Source of the DNA: Bacteriovoracaceae bacterium
GTDB lineage: Bacteria; Bdellovibrionota; Bacteriovoracia; Bacteriovoracales; Bacteriovoracaceae
Assembly: GCA_020630335.1 (NCBI GenBank)
Contig: JAHDBN010000013.1
Span: forward strand, 1-37,578
Length of the DNA: 37,578 bases
Direction of reading: 5' to 3'
The notes beneath the pieces were generated by a model. It was not told the DNA's origin, did no database searches, and was given only the letters and a program-made list of their open reading frames with translations. This document shows, one piece after another, positions 8,464 to 16,436 of the stretch. Both the position numbers and the translations under genes were made by a program. The first letter of the stretch is position 1; each line of letters opens with the position of its first letter.

Positions 8464-10206
8464 ATGAAAATATTAATGATGTTTATTTTAAGTTTATTAG
8501 TAAGTTGTGGGAACTCTCATCTTACTGATCCGGAACCAGATGCAAATTCAGGCGCATCAGAAGGCTCACCTATTATTTCAGCTTGCTTGCATCCTCAAGC
8601 TGAGAATTATCAACCACAAAGTGGACTAGCTGATGCTGGAGCTTGTACTTTTAAAGCATGTGATAATGCAGGTTTTGCTGAGCACAGTCTAAGAGATGCT
8701 TATCATGCATATATATTATCTTATGGTGGGGAAATTTTAAATGATCCATCTAAATGTATTCATCAAAAAGAAGATTACTCTAATAAATGTGAAAATCCAC
8801 GAGCATATAATTTTCAATTAGCAGAAGATTGTAAGTTTAAAGCTTGTAGTGATGAAACTTTTGTTGATCATTATGAATATCTTTCTTTAGTTTCTCTTTA
8901 TGGAGCAGCAGTTGAACATGATCAAAGTAAGTGTGTTACTAAAAAAGCTTATCCAGGTTGCATGAATGAGACTGCGAGTAATTATAATGCAAATGCAAAC
9001 CAAGAAGATAAAAGTTGTAAATTCACACTATGCCTAGATAGTGCTTTTGAAGAGTTTGATCTTGCAGAAAATCAATCTGTTTTTTCAGCAGCAAGTTCTT
9101 ATGCTTTAGCAAATGGGTTAAGTGTAATAGATCTTGTGGGAGAAAACACATGTAAAACTCAAAAAGATTATGAGGTTGCAGGTTGTACGATAGAAGGTGC
9201 AATTGGTTATTCCTCTGAAGCCACAATAGATAATAAAAGCTGTAGATGGAATGCTTGTTTAAATCCAAACTATGAAGAACATGATGCTGATTTAGCTGCA
9301 ATTATTGAAGCTTATAAAGAAGAACATGGTGGGGCATTGGAAGATTATCACACGAATACTTGTGAAGTTGCTAAAGATGTTTATGGATGTACGGCACCTA
9401 GTGCAAATAATACAGACGCTGGAGCAACTGCAGATGATGGAAGCTGTAAGTGGTCAGTTTGTCTTGATCCCTTATATGAAGAGTATGATTCAAGCTTTCA
9501 AGTTATCTTAGATAGCTATGTTTCTCTTCATGGAGAAAATATAGATTTTTATAATTCAAGTAGTTGTACGACTTTAAAACCTGTTTTAGGTTGTACTATT
9601 CCAGGAGCAACGGGTTATAGTGCAGAAGCAACTCAAGATAATGGTAGTTGTCGTTGGGAAACTTGTCTTGATTCTAATTACACTGAATATGATTCTGATT
9701 TAGCTTCTATTATCTCTGATTATATTGCTGCTCATGGTGGAGATCAAAGTACTTATCATACAAGCACCTGTTCGGTTGCTAATCCAATTTATGGATGTAC
9801 TCAGCCTACAGCAAGTAATACTGATAGCAATGCAACACATGATGATGGAACTTGTATGTGGAATACTTGCTTAGATTCAAACTACGTAGAATATGATGCT
9901 CTTATTGAGATTATTATCAATGGTTATGCCGCAGTTAATGGTGGTGTGAGTGCTGATTATTTCTCTAGCACTTGTGTGACTCCAGTCTCTGTTGAAGGGT
10001 GTACTGATGAAGATGCAGAAAATTATAATCCTAACGCATCTATTGATAATGGAACTTGTCACTGGATAGCTTGTTGTAATGAAGGCTATAGTAATTCGAC
10101 TACTGCAGATGAAAAGCTAAAGTATCATAATTATGCACAAGAGCATGGTGGAGATCTTATGGATTACATCACATTAAGTTGTGAAGGACTTCCATACGGA
10201 AACTAG
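8464..10206 (+). CDS. Cysteine-rich tandem-repeat lipoprotein (first paralog)
   Basis: A 580-residue lipoprotein: signal peptide with lipobox ending LVSC (Cys15), a short linker, then nine tandem units from residue 41 to the end. The unit is about 68 residues with four cysteines: GCTxPxAxNYxxxATxDDGSC, then W/F-x-x-C, an aromatic/acidic YxEYD stretch, a helix ending HGG, and a closing TC. Four successive units, starting at nucleotides 9181, 9385, 9589 and 9793, are each exactly 204 bases. The GCTxPxAxNY…DDGSC element resembles repeats in large surface proteins of Bacteroidetes and other marine bacteria; no enzymatic motif is present. I infer a disulfide-rich rod or binding protein on the cell surface or in the periplasm. 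The next gene is a tandem paralog sharing the SCGNSHL start. Confidence 0.85.
   Translation: MKILMMFILSLLVSCGNSHLTDPEPDANSGASEGSPIISACLHPQAENYQPQSGLADAGACTFKACDNAGFAEHSLRDAYHAYILSYGGEILNDPSKCIHQKEDYSNKCENPRAYNFQLAEDCKFKACSDETFVDHYEYLSLVSLYGAAVEHDQSKCVTKKAYPGCMNETASNYNANANQEDKSCKFTLCLDSAFEEFDLAENQSVFSAASSYALANGLSVIDLVGENTCKTQKDYEVAGCTIEGAIGYSSEATIDNKSCRWNACLNPNYEEHDADLAAIIEAYKEEHGGALEDYHTNTCEVAKDVYGCTAPSANNTDAGATADDGSCKWSVCLDPLYEEYDSSFQVILDSYVSLHGENIDFYNSSSCTTLKPVLGCTIPGATGYSAEATQDNGSCRWETCLDSNYTEYDSDLASIISDYIAAHGGDQSTYHTSTCSVANPIYGCTQPTASNTDSNATHDDGTCMWNTCLDSNYVEYDALIEIIINGYAAVNGGVSADYFSSTCVTPVSVEGCTDEDAENYNPNASIDNGTCHWIACCNEGYSNSTTADEKLKYHNYAQEHGGDLMDYITLSCEGLPYGN
8584..10206 (+). repeat. 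Nine tandem four-Cys units (68 residues / 204 bases)
   Basis: The units begin at the Cys codon at 8584 and repeat to the stop. Early units vary in length (for example 225 bases between 8956 and 9181); those beginning at 9181, 9385, 9589, 9793 and 9997 are spaced exactly 204 bases. Units at 9181 and 9589 resemble each other (GCTI-GA-GYS…SCRW…YHT-TC-VA) and those at 9385 and 9793 resemble each other (GCT-P-A-NT…DDG-C-W), an A-B-A-B pattern implying duplication of a 408-base pair of units. The copies have diverged at DNA level, so the array is not freshly expanded. Confidence 0.85.
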
Positions 10207-10229
10207 TTAAATTAATGAAGGGCAATAAA

Positions 10230-12299
10230 ATGAAAAAAATAATAACTTTAATAATTTTCGCAGTTGGGTTAACTAGCTGCGGGAATTCACACCTTTTTGA
10301 TCCAGAAGATAAAGTTAATACTGGAAGTTCTCTTTCTGGGACACCGACAACAACAGGAATCTTACCTCCCTTTACAGGAGGAGGCGGAGGATCTCTAGAT
10401 GTTTTGCTTTGTCATCATCCAGATGCCGTAAACTTTGATTCAAGTATGTGGACAAGTCCAGGAGCTTGTACTTTTACAGCTTGTGATGATGAAAGCTTTG
10501 TAGAGCATGATTTAAGAGTTGAGTATCAAAAATATATTGATAAGCATGGTGGAAGTATTTTAGATGATCCCGGAAAGTGTAAAGATAAAAAGCAAGGAGA
10601 AGGTTATTGTGATGATGCTTTGGCATCGAATACAGGAGCTTATGAAACTTGTATCTATAAAGGTTGTGGACTTGAAGGATATTATGAGTATCAAATCTAT
10701 CAAGATTTAATTACATTACATGGAGATAAAGTCCAAAGGGATGATTCTCTTTGTCTTACTCCAATTCTTTATCCAGGGTGTACGAGCTTATTAGCTGAAA
10801 ATATGAATCCTGAAAGTGATGTAGATGATGGAACATGTGTATTTAAAGCTTGTACAGATGAAAATTTTCAAGAATATAATGTAGATATTATTACAGCTAT
10901 AGCTAGTTATGCTAGTGAACATGGACTAAATTTTGATGAAATTAATAGTTCTGAAGGGCAATGTCTTACTCCTATAGCAGTGAGTGGTTGTATGATTGAA
11001 GGAAGTTTAACTTATAATGAGCATGCAACGATTGAAGATGGAACATGTAAATGGTCAGCTTGTTTGTTAGAGCAGTATCAAGAATACGATGGAGCAATGG
11101 AAATTTTAATTCAAAATTATGCTCAAGTTCATTCTGTAAGTAATGTAAATGATCTAGTGGTGAGTACTTGTCAAAATTTAAGGCCTAAATGTGAGGACTC
11201 AAGGGCTGAAAATGAAGGTAAGTATGAATTATGTCATTATCATTTATGTGCTGATCCTCTCTATGAAGAGTACCCTTTATATTTAGAAATAAAAGCACTT
11301 GCAGATGCAGGACAAGCAACGATGCAGACTAGTCCAAGCTATTGCATTAATTTAATTAAAAAAGAAGGATGTTTAGAAGAAAGTGCAGAAAATACAACGA
11401 TAGGTGCTAACCATGAGAATGGAACTTGTTTATGGAAGGCTTGTCTTGATGAAAAATATGAAGAGTATAATGCACTAACAGCTTCTATCATTCAGTCTTA
11501 TGCGAATCAGCATGGTGGTGGTGTAAGTAGCTATTATGAAAATACTTGTAAAACATTAAAGGCCAAAGTTGGTTGTACAGATCCAAAAGCAGATAATTAT
11601 GATTCATCTGCAGAAGTAGATAATAAAACATGTAAATTTAAAGTTTGTACCGATTGTAAGTATGTTGAGTTTGGAGCAAATGGTTCTGGAACAGCTTATC
11701 AAAAAACACTTGCAGCGAGTGCTTATGCTAATCTCCATGGCTTAAGTTTTACTTCTGTGATTGTTGATAATTGTAAAACTCCAATAGGAACTCATGGATG
11801 TACTGATCCATATGCAAAAAATTATAAAGGTAATGCATGGAGTGATAATAAGACATGTGTTTACAAGGCTTGTTTGTCAGGAGCAAATTATGGTGGAGGA
11901 AGTTCAAACTTCATGACACCTTTTATTAATGCTTACGCATTAGAACATAGTTTAAATATAGTAGAGACAACTCAAAATGTTAGTAATTCTAGTAATGGAA
12001 AAGTTTATGTTGTAAAAACTTGCCATGCAGGAGCTAGAAAATTAGTGATTAATTTAGACTCTGAATGCTTAAACAGTCCTTATAATAGTGCTTATATCAA
12101 AGTTCAAAGAGCAGGATTGCCGACTGTTAGCAGGCCTTTAACAACGCCACAAAATACAGCTGTTTATGATGTTACTAATGGACAAAGTTATTCTGTAGAA
12201 ATTATTAATGGAGGAGTTTCGGTTTATCACTTCTCAGGAACACAAAGTGTTAGTGGATCAATTAGTGGTGATACTATTCACGAAATAAGTTGTAAGTAA
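10230..12299 (+). CDS. Cysteine-rich tandem-repeat lipoprotein (second paralog) with extra C-terminal domain
   Basis: About 689 residues. I choose the ATG at 10230 over the ATG at 10215 because AAGGG lies 7-11 bases upstream and the signal peptide then starts normally (MKKIITLIIF, lipobox LTSC, Cys17). After a Gly/Thr-rich linker (GGGGGS near residue 50) come eight four-Cys units like those of the gene before it, from residue 61 to about 599. Unlike the first paralog, a non-repeat C-terminal segment of about 90 residues follows, beta-rich in appearance with two further cysteines (…LDSEC… and …EISCK at the end). Both proteins begin SCGNSHL-x-DPE, and their first two units correspond, so they come from gene duplication. 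The gap between the genes is 23 bases, so they are one operon. Function unknown; a surface or periplasmic role is inferred. Confidence 0.85.
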   Translation: MKKIITLIIFAVGLTSCGNSHLFDPEDKVNTGSSLSGTPTTTGILPPFTGGGGGSLDVLLCHHPDAVNFDSSMWTSPGACTFTACDDESFVEHDLRVEYQKYIDKHGGSILDDPGKCKDKKQGEGYCDDALASNTGAYETCIYKGCGLEGYYEYQIYQDLITLHGDKVQRDDSLCLTPILYPGCTSLLAENMNPESDVDDGTCVFKACTDENFQEYNVDIITAIASYASEHGLNFDEINSSEGQCLTPIAVSGCMIEGSLTYNEHATIEDGTCKWSACLLEQYQEYDGAMEILIQNYAQVHSVSNVNDLVVSTCQNLRPKCEDSRAENEGKYELCHYHLCADPLYEEYPLYLEIKALADAGQATMQTSPSYCINLIKKEGCLEESAENTTIGANHENGTCLWKACLDEKYEEYNALTASIIQSYANQHGGGVSSYYENTCKTLKAKVGCTDPKADNYDSSAEVDNKTCKFKVCTDCKYVEFGANGSGTAYQKTLAASAYANLHGLSFTSVIVDNCKTPIGTHGCTDPYAKNYKGNAWSDNKTCVYKACLSGANYGGGSSNFMTPFINAYALEHSLNIVETTQNVSNSSNGKVYVVKTCHAGARKLVINLDSECLNSPYNSAYIKVQRAGLPTVSRPLTTPQNTAVYDVTNGQSYSVEIINGGVSVYHFSGTQSVSGSISGDTIHEISCK
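10410..12027 (+). repeat. Eight tandem four-Cys units in the second paralog
   Basis: Units begin at the Cys codon at 10410. They keep the four cysteines and the pattern GC-x(9-14)-G-x-C-x-W/F-x-x-C…Y-x-E-Y…H-G-x…C, but vary more in length than in the first paralog (roughly 57 to 75 residues). The best-kept units contain GCLEESAENTT…GTCLW and GCTDPKADNYD…KTCKF. The last unit is extended before the final KTC. Confidence 0.8.
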
Positions 12300-12306
12300 A
12301 ATTGAA

Positions 12307-12345
12307 AATAAAGCTCTAGATTTTCTCTAGAGCTTTATTGTTTTT
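12307..12345. terminator. Bidirectional intrinsic terminator between convergent genes
   Basis: A perfect 14-bp stem (AATAAAGCTCTAGA at 12307-12320 with its complement at 12326-12339) closes a 5-base loop. On the plus strand GTTTTT follows; on the minus strand a TTTT tract follows too. It ends the repeat-lipoprotein operon and overlaps the last codons of the minus-strand gene ending at 12327, so it probably serves both. Confidence 0.88.
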
Positions 12346-13037
12346 GCTTGTTGAGACATAACTTTAAATAATTTTGCAACAGAATCTTCAATACTTGAAA
12401 AAACTCTACCCGTAATAAAAGATTTATTTACGAGCCAATGATCCGTAGACATTGTATATTTATAAGTAACCTTTATTTTGTTAGAAGAGAGTTCTTTTAC
12501 TATAAATGTAGAAGAAGCGTTTTTTATTGTCGCATCAAATTTTAAATTTTTTCCTGTTAACTTTTTACTAAGCTTATCATCTATAGATTTATCGACTATT
12601 GTGTAATGTTTTACACCACCGATGTATTCCTCTTTGATAGTTATAAGTTGTTGAAGAATTTGATTTCCTTGTTTTTTGATATACTTAGTAGCGACATAAT
12701 CATGCTTGGAATATCCAGGAGTAATGATTTTATATTTTACAGATTCTACAACATCTTCACTGTGAAATTTACATTCATAATTTTTAGATGAAAATCTTCT
12801 AGAGCTTTTCAAGCTATTATCACATCTATCATCTGTTCTTTTATAAGCTTCTATAAAAGATTTAGCTGATTGATTTATAATCTTCGAAGTTTCGGCGAAA
12901 TAATGTCTGAAAGAATCTACTTTTCCAGTCTTAAAGTTCATCTGGTTTCTAGAAAGTTGTTTATCAATCTCAATAGAGTTGTCTATTTTTGAGAAAAGAG
13001 GGGTAGATAATATGATTGTAATAAATAAAAATTTCAT
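12327..13037 (-). CDS. Exported protein of unknown function (possible START-like fold)
   Basis: About 236 residues from the ATG at 13037; the frame opens at a GTG at 13070, but the later start gives a clean signal peptide (MKFLFITIILSTPLFS). The mature protein is basic and ends in alternating beta strands and a long C-terminal helix (HWLVNKSFITGRVFSSIEDSVAKLF), an arrangement like START/SRPBCC lipid-binding proteins, but I see no diagnostic motif. It has two cysteines (DDRCDNS and YECKF) that could form a disulfide. It lies about 50 bases downstream of the kinase gene on the same strand, so it may be part of the two-component operon and act in sensing, or be a target. Confidence 0.65.
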   Translation of the reverse strand: MKFLFITIILSTPLFSKIDNSIEIDKQLSRNQMNFKTGKVDSFRHYFAETSKIINQSAKSFIEAYKRTDDRCDNSLKSSRRFSSKNYECKFHSEDVVESVKYKIITPGYSKHDYVATKYIKKQGNQILQQLITIKEEYIGGVKHYTIVDKSIDDKLSKKLTGKNLKFDATIKNASSTFIVKELSSNKIKVTYKYTMSTDHWLVNKSFITGRVFSSIEDSVAKLFKVMSQQAKTIKL

Positions 13038-13090
13038 AACATTTAGTTTACCTATATTGAGCAATGACACAGCTTGTAGTTAAAAACTAC

Positions 13091-14158
13091 CTATTCATCT
13101 AAACTAATTCTTTTGTTTTTCGTTGGAATTTTAATAAAAAAGATCGTTCCTTTATCCTCTTCACTTTCGACCCAAATTTCACCTTTATGCTTGGAAACAA
13201 TATGCTTAACAATAGAAAGTCCAAGGCCTGTTCCTCTTGAGCTTTTCTGGTTAGTTCTAGAAGATTCTACTTGGTAAAATCTCTCAAAAATTCTTCCCAT
13301 ATGTTCTCTAGATATTCCAGGGCCATCATCAGAAACAGAGATAATAATATCTTCTTTTTCTTGAAAGCTTGTAATTTTAATATGAGGTTTTTCTCCAGCA
13401 TACTTACAGGCATTATCTATTAAATTAATTAATGCTTGTTCAAAAAGTTTAGGATCAACTCTAAGAGTTTCTATAGGTAAATCATAAGAAATTTGAATGT
13501 TTTTATGACTGTAGTTTTGTAGGAGCATTGCTCGAACACTTTCAATCATAGCTTTCAAGTTAATCTCTGATTTTATTAATCGATGTCTTGATTCAATCAT
13601 TGATAAATTTAACAGATCAGAAAATAAAGCATGTAGTCTTTCTGTATTTTTAATAATTTTTGATAAGTATTCTTTTCCAGCAGGCAATACGAGTTCTGTG
13701 CTATTTTCTAAAACTTGAGCGAAGCCTTTAATTGAAGTTAAAGGAGTTCTTATTTCATGAGAGACGTTTGCAACAAAATCAACTCTCATTTGCTCAGAGA
13801 GTTTAGCAGCTGTGATATTTCTAAACACTCCCATCGCACCGAAACATTGGCCTTTATCCATCATCGGAGTAATAACAATATCGTAAAAATGTTTTCTATT
13901 TTTATAAGTAATCTCATAATCTTCAATTCTGAATGGAACAGATTCATTAATGCAGAATTGAAAACCATCTAAAATCTCTTCATTAGAAATAACATCAGAG
14001 AGCTTACTAGGACTTTCTTTTTTATCTTCAGAGAATTTTCTTTCAAATTCTGAATTCAAAAAAATGATATTTGTATTTTTATCTACAGAAAGAATTGCAT
14101 CGTTAATACTTTCAAGAAGAATCTTATTTAAATCTAATTGAGCTAAAACTTCGTTCAT
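13091..14158 (-). CDS. PAS-domain sensor histidine kinase (PhoR-like, no membrane segment)
   Basis: A 355-residue kinase: N-terminal PAS domain (about 10-118), HisKA with H-box FVANVSHEIRTPLTS (phospho-acceptor His134), then HATPase_c with N-box NLIDNACKYA, G1 DDGPGI, F-box FERFYQ and G2 GTGLGLSIVKHIV. It resembles the C-terminal part of PhoR, but has no transmembrane helix, so it is probably cytosolic and senses through the PAS domain or a partner. Its ATG overlaps the stop of the response-regulator gene (ATGA), showing translational coupling. Targets cannot be read from sequence. Confidence 0.93.
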   Translation of the reverse strand: MNEVLAQLDLNKILLESINDAILSVDKNTNIIFLNSEFERKFSEDKKESPSKLSDVISNEEILDGFQFCINESVPFRIEDYEITYKNRKHFYDIVITPMMDKGQCFGAMGVFRNITAAKLSEQMRVDFVANVSHEIRTPLTSIKGFAQVLENSTELVLPAGKEYLSKIIKNTERLHALFSDLLNLSMIESRHRLIKSEINLKAMIESVRAMLLQNYSHKNIQISYDLPIETLRVDPKLFEQALINLIDNACKYAGEKPHIKITSFQEKEDIIISVSDDGPGISREHMGRIFERFYQVESSRTNQKSSRGTGLGLSIVKHIVSKHKGEIWVESEEDKGTIFFIKIPTKNKRISLDE

Positions 14159-14844
14159 GAATCAATCTCTATAAATCTGTATCCTATGCCACGAATTGTT
14201 TTAATTACAGTTGAGTATTCACCAAGTTTTTTTCTAAGACCTGCCATATGAGTATCAATAGTCCTAGGAGTAACATGAACATCAGAACCAATGATTTCTG
14301 TTATTAGTTGCTCTCTAGTAAAGACACATCCAGGCTTTTTAGCAAGTGAAGTTAATATTTGAAATTCTGTATGGGTAAGAGGCAATTCTTTATCTTTTAC
14401 ATAAGCAGCACAACTTTCTAGGTTGATACTTAAGTCATGATATTTAAAAGATTTGGTTTGTTGCTTGAGATCTCTTCTTCTTAACTGAGCCCTAACTCTT
14501 GCGAGTAAAACATCCATGTCAAAAGGTTTAGTTATATAATCATCTGCTCCCGCATCAAGGCCTTGAATAATATTATCGGCTTGAGTTAGCGCTGTGACCA
14601 TAATAATTGGAACATCTTTTGTCTTTTTTTGTGATCTAATAAGATTACAAAGCTCAATTCCACTTAGACTTGGTAACATCCAATCAATGAGAAATAAGTC
14701 ATAATCAGCATTCTTTTCAATGATCTCTTTAGCACTATTTCCTGTATGAACAGCTGTAGCATTTAAGCCTTTGCTCATTAATTGCGCCTTTAAAAGTTCA
14801 GCAATATCTATCTCATCTTCAACTATTAAAATTCTTTTACTCAT
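14155..14844 (-). CDS. OmpR/PhoB-family response regulator
   Basis: About 229 residues from the ATG at 14844 (MSKRILIVEDE); an ATG at 14886 would add 14 residues not seen in the family. The receiver domain has the acidic pair Asp10/Glu11 region, phospho-acceptor Asp54 (LIDWMLP), Thr84 and Lys106 (TKPF). The C-terminal winged helix reads PLTHTEFQIL…VFTREQLI…RTIDTHMAGLRKKL…IRGIGYRF, typical of PhoB/OmpR DNA-binding domains. It is the partner of the downstream kinase by gene order and overlap. A palindrome at 14928-14945 in the divergent upstream region is a candidate binding site. Confidence 0.94.
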   Translation of the reverse strand: MSKRILIVEDEIDIAELLKAQLMSKGLNATAVHTGNSAKEIIEKNADYDLFLIDWMLPSLSGIELCNLIRSQKKTKDVPIIMVTALTQADNIIQGLDAGADDYITKPFDMDVLLARVRAQLRRRDLKQQTKSFKYHDLSINLESCAAYVKDKELPLTHTEFQILTSLAKKPGCVFTREQLITEIIGSDVHVTPRTIDTHMAGLRKKLGEYSTVIKTIRGIGYRFIEIDS

Positions 14845-14927
14845 GATGCTTTTTAGCATAGAGCATAATTCATCGCATATTAGCACTGCGTTAGCTTTAT
14901 TGTAGATCGGTAAAAATTACCCTTTTT

Positions 14928-14945
14928 TTAAGATTACTATCTTAA
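14928..14945. promoter_or_regulatory. Palindrome in the divergent promoter region
   Basis: TTAAGAT (14928-14934), a 4-base centre, and ATCTTAA (14939-14945) form a perfect inverted repeat between the response-regulator gene and the secreted metallopeptidase gene. Neither side has a terminator-like T tract placed to serve a gene ending here. It could be an operator, perhaps for autoregulation; PhoB-type regulators usually bind direct repeats, which weakens that idea. Confidence 0.25.
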
Positions 14946-14971
14946 GTCTTTAGTTATGCCGAATAATTATT

Positions 14972-15880
14972 GTGATAAAGATTTTCATTTTTTTATTTTC
15001 TATGAATGTTTTTTCATTTTTTGAAAAAAATATTAATGGGCCTTGGGTTGATCCTAGTAAATCTGAAGAGCAAAACTTTAGAGATTTGATAGCTATTCTA
15101 GAAAGATCCTCTAGAGGAAAATTTTTACTGAATAAAGCATATGAAAAAACAGCAGAGATTGGGAAAAGTATTTATGATGTTTTGCGCTTGGGTGATGGTT
15201 CTATAACAGATACAACTCTTCTTAGAAGATTTAATCCTGATGATCCATTTCATGTTGCTTATGATTCGAGAGCATTAATTTTTTTAAATAAAAATTTAAG
15301 TGTTTATCACGCAGTCTTAGACTTTGCTCATGAATTAGTACATTTCATAGCGAGAAAAGATTTCAATCCCTATACTCATGATTTTACAGTTGTAGATTTT
15401 GTAAAAAACACCATTGAAGGAACGGGCGGAGAGGCCGAAGCTTTTTTAGGTGAATGTCAGGTCAATTTAGAAATTTTTAGTCATGATAGTTCTGAGAGAT
15501 CTAGGTGCAAAAGAGTTTTTAAGATTTCAGAAACAAAAGAAAGTGCGGTGAAAGAGTTTTATAAGTTAGGTCCTTATTATAGAAATTTTAAAGATTCTAT
15601 CTTAGAAATTGCTCCTTTTTTAGATATTGAATCAGAGTTTCCTCATTTAAGTAGATCAAAAGTTGTCTTCCAATCATCAGCTCATTATAAACCTTACCCT
15701 TTAGCTTCAGTCGATGAGTTTAAAAATATTCAGAAAGCAGCATGCAAAAATGAGAAAAGAAGGCTAGATTTAGCTCTCTTGAGTATGCGAGGGCCAAGCT
15801 CTGAAAATTCTACTAAAAAGAAGATGTTTAGCTCTTTGAAACATGACTTCGAAGGCAGATGTTTTAGCTTTGTTCAGTAG
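14972..15880 (+). CDS. Putative secreted zinc metallopeptidase-like protein
   Basis: 302 residues with a GTG start and an N-terminal signal-like segment (MIKIFIFLFSMNVFS). The centre holds an HExxH motif, FAHELVHFIARK (His120, Glu121, His124), followed 30-32 residues later by GGEAEAFLGECQ, whose Glu154 or Glu156 could be the third zinc ligand. The rest has no recognised domain; Cys162, Cys178 and others could form disulfides. It looks like a gluzincin of an undescribed subfamily acting outside the cytoplasm. It is divergent from the response regulator and directly upstream of the nuo block. A substrate cannot be inferred. Confidence 0.7.
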   Translation: MIKIFIFLFSMNVFSFFEKNINGPWVDPSKSEEQNFRDLIAILERSSRGKFLLNKAYEKTAEIGKSIYDVLRLGDGSITDTTLLRRFNPDDPFHVAYDSRALIFLNKNLSVYHAVLDFAHELVHFIARKDFNPYTHDFTVVDFVKNTIEGTGGEAEAFLGECQVNLEIFSHDSSERSRCKRVFKISETKESAVKEFYKLGPYYRNFKDSILEIAPFLDIESEFPHLSRSKVVFQSSAHYKPYPLASVDEFKNIQKAACKNEKRRLDLALLSMRGPSSENSTKKKMFSSLKHDFEGRCFSFVQ

Positions 15881-15882
15881 TC

Positions 15883-15917
15883 TAAGGGCATAGATTCATT
15901 GACGTTAGTGGCCCTTA
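15883..15917. repeat. Inverted repeat overlapping the nuo promoter
   Basis: TAAGGGC (15883-15889) and GCCCTTA (15911-15917) are perfect inverted arms separated by 21 bases. The right arm sits between the -35 and -10 boxes of the candidate nuo promoter. It may be an operator, or a weak hairpin at the end of the upstream gene; no T tract follows. Confidence 0.35.
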
Positions 15918-15928
15918 AACGGTAAAAT
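15899..15928 (+). promoter_or_regulatory. Candidate sigma70 promoter of the nuoBCDI operon
   Basis: TTGACG (15899-15904), an 18-base spacer and TAAAAT (15923-15928); each box matches five of six consensus bases. The predicted leader is about 19 bases and contains AAGGA, placed 6 bases before the nuoB ATG. This is one of the best promoters in the window. Confidence 0.6.
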
Positions 15929-15953
15929 TAATCAAAATTTCTAAGGATAATTA

Positions 15954-16436
15954 ATGCAAGACGGTATTGTACTCGCTAAAGCTGATGAGCTTTTAAATTG
16001 GGGTAGGAAAAACTCTTTATGGCCTATGACTTTTGGTCTGGCATGTTGTGCTATTGAGATGATGGCAACAGGTGCAAGTAAGTATGACCTTGAAAGATTT
16101 GGCTGTGGTGCTTTTATGGCAACACCAAGAAGAGCAGACTTAATGATTGTTGCTGGAACAGTGACTTTGAAAATGGCAACAAGAGTAAAGCTTCTTTGGG
16201 AACAAATGGCTGAACCTAAATATGTTATTTCGATGGGATCATGTGCTAATAAGGGAGGGCCTTACTGGCAACATGGTTATCATGTTTTAAAAGGTGTTGA
16301 TGAAGTTGTGCCTGTAGATGTTTATGTACCAGGTTGTCCTCCAAGACCAGAAGCTTTGATTGAAGGATTAATGGTTCTTCAGAAAAAAATCGCAAATGAA
16401 AGAATTCTAAAAGATAAGTGGGTGAAGCATGCTTAA
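15954..16436 (+). CDS. nuoB: NADH-quinone oxidoreductase subunit B
   Basis: A 160-residue complex I subunit that carries the terminal iron-sulfur cluster N2, which passes electrons to quinone. Its cluster ligands are visible: the tandem CysCys in [11 protein letters not shown] (31, 32), Cys97 in MGSCANKGG, and Cys128 in [11 protein letters not shown]. The conserved [14 protein letters not shown] is present. Length is typical. AAGGA lies 6 bases before the ATG. It overlaps nuoC by 8 bases. No nuoA lies upstream; the preceding gene is a metallopeptidase-like protein, so this operon begins at B. Confidence 0.97.
   Translation: MQDGIVLAKADELLNWGRKNSLWPMTFGLACCAIEMMATGASKYDLERFGCGAFMATPRRADLMIVAGTVTLKMATRVKLLWEQMAEPKYVISMGSCANKGGPYWQHGYHVLKGVDEVVPVDVYVPGCPPRPEALIEGLMVLQKKIANERILKDKWVKHA

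Noticed and set aside
9023-9301. Minus-strand open frame across the repeat lipoprotein gene
   Set aside because: It is the antisense shadow of the repeats: His/Leu/Gln-rich composition mirrors the codons of the real gene.
8464-12299. Repeat region considered as a CRISPR array or recent satellite expansion
   Set aside because: Repeats are 204 bases, protein-coding in frame and diverged in sequence; there are no spacers.
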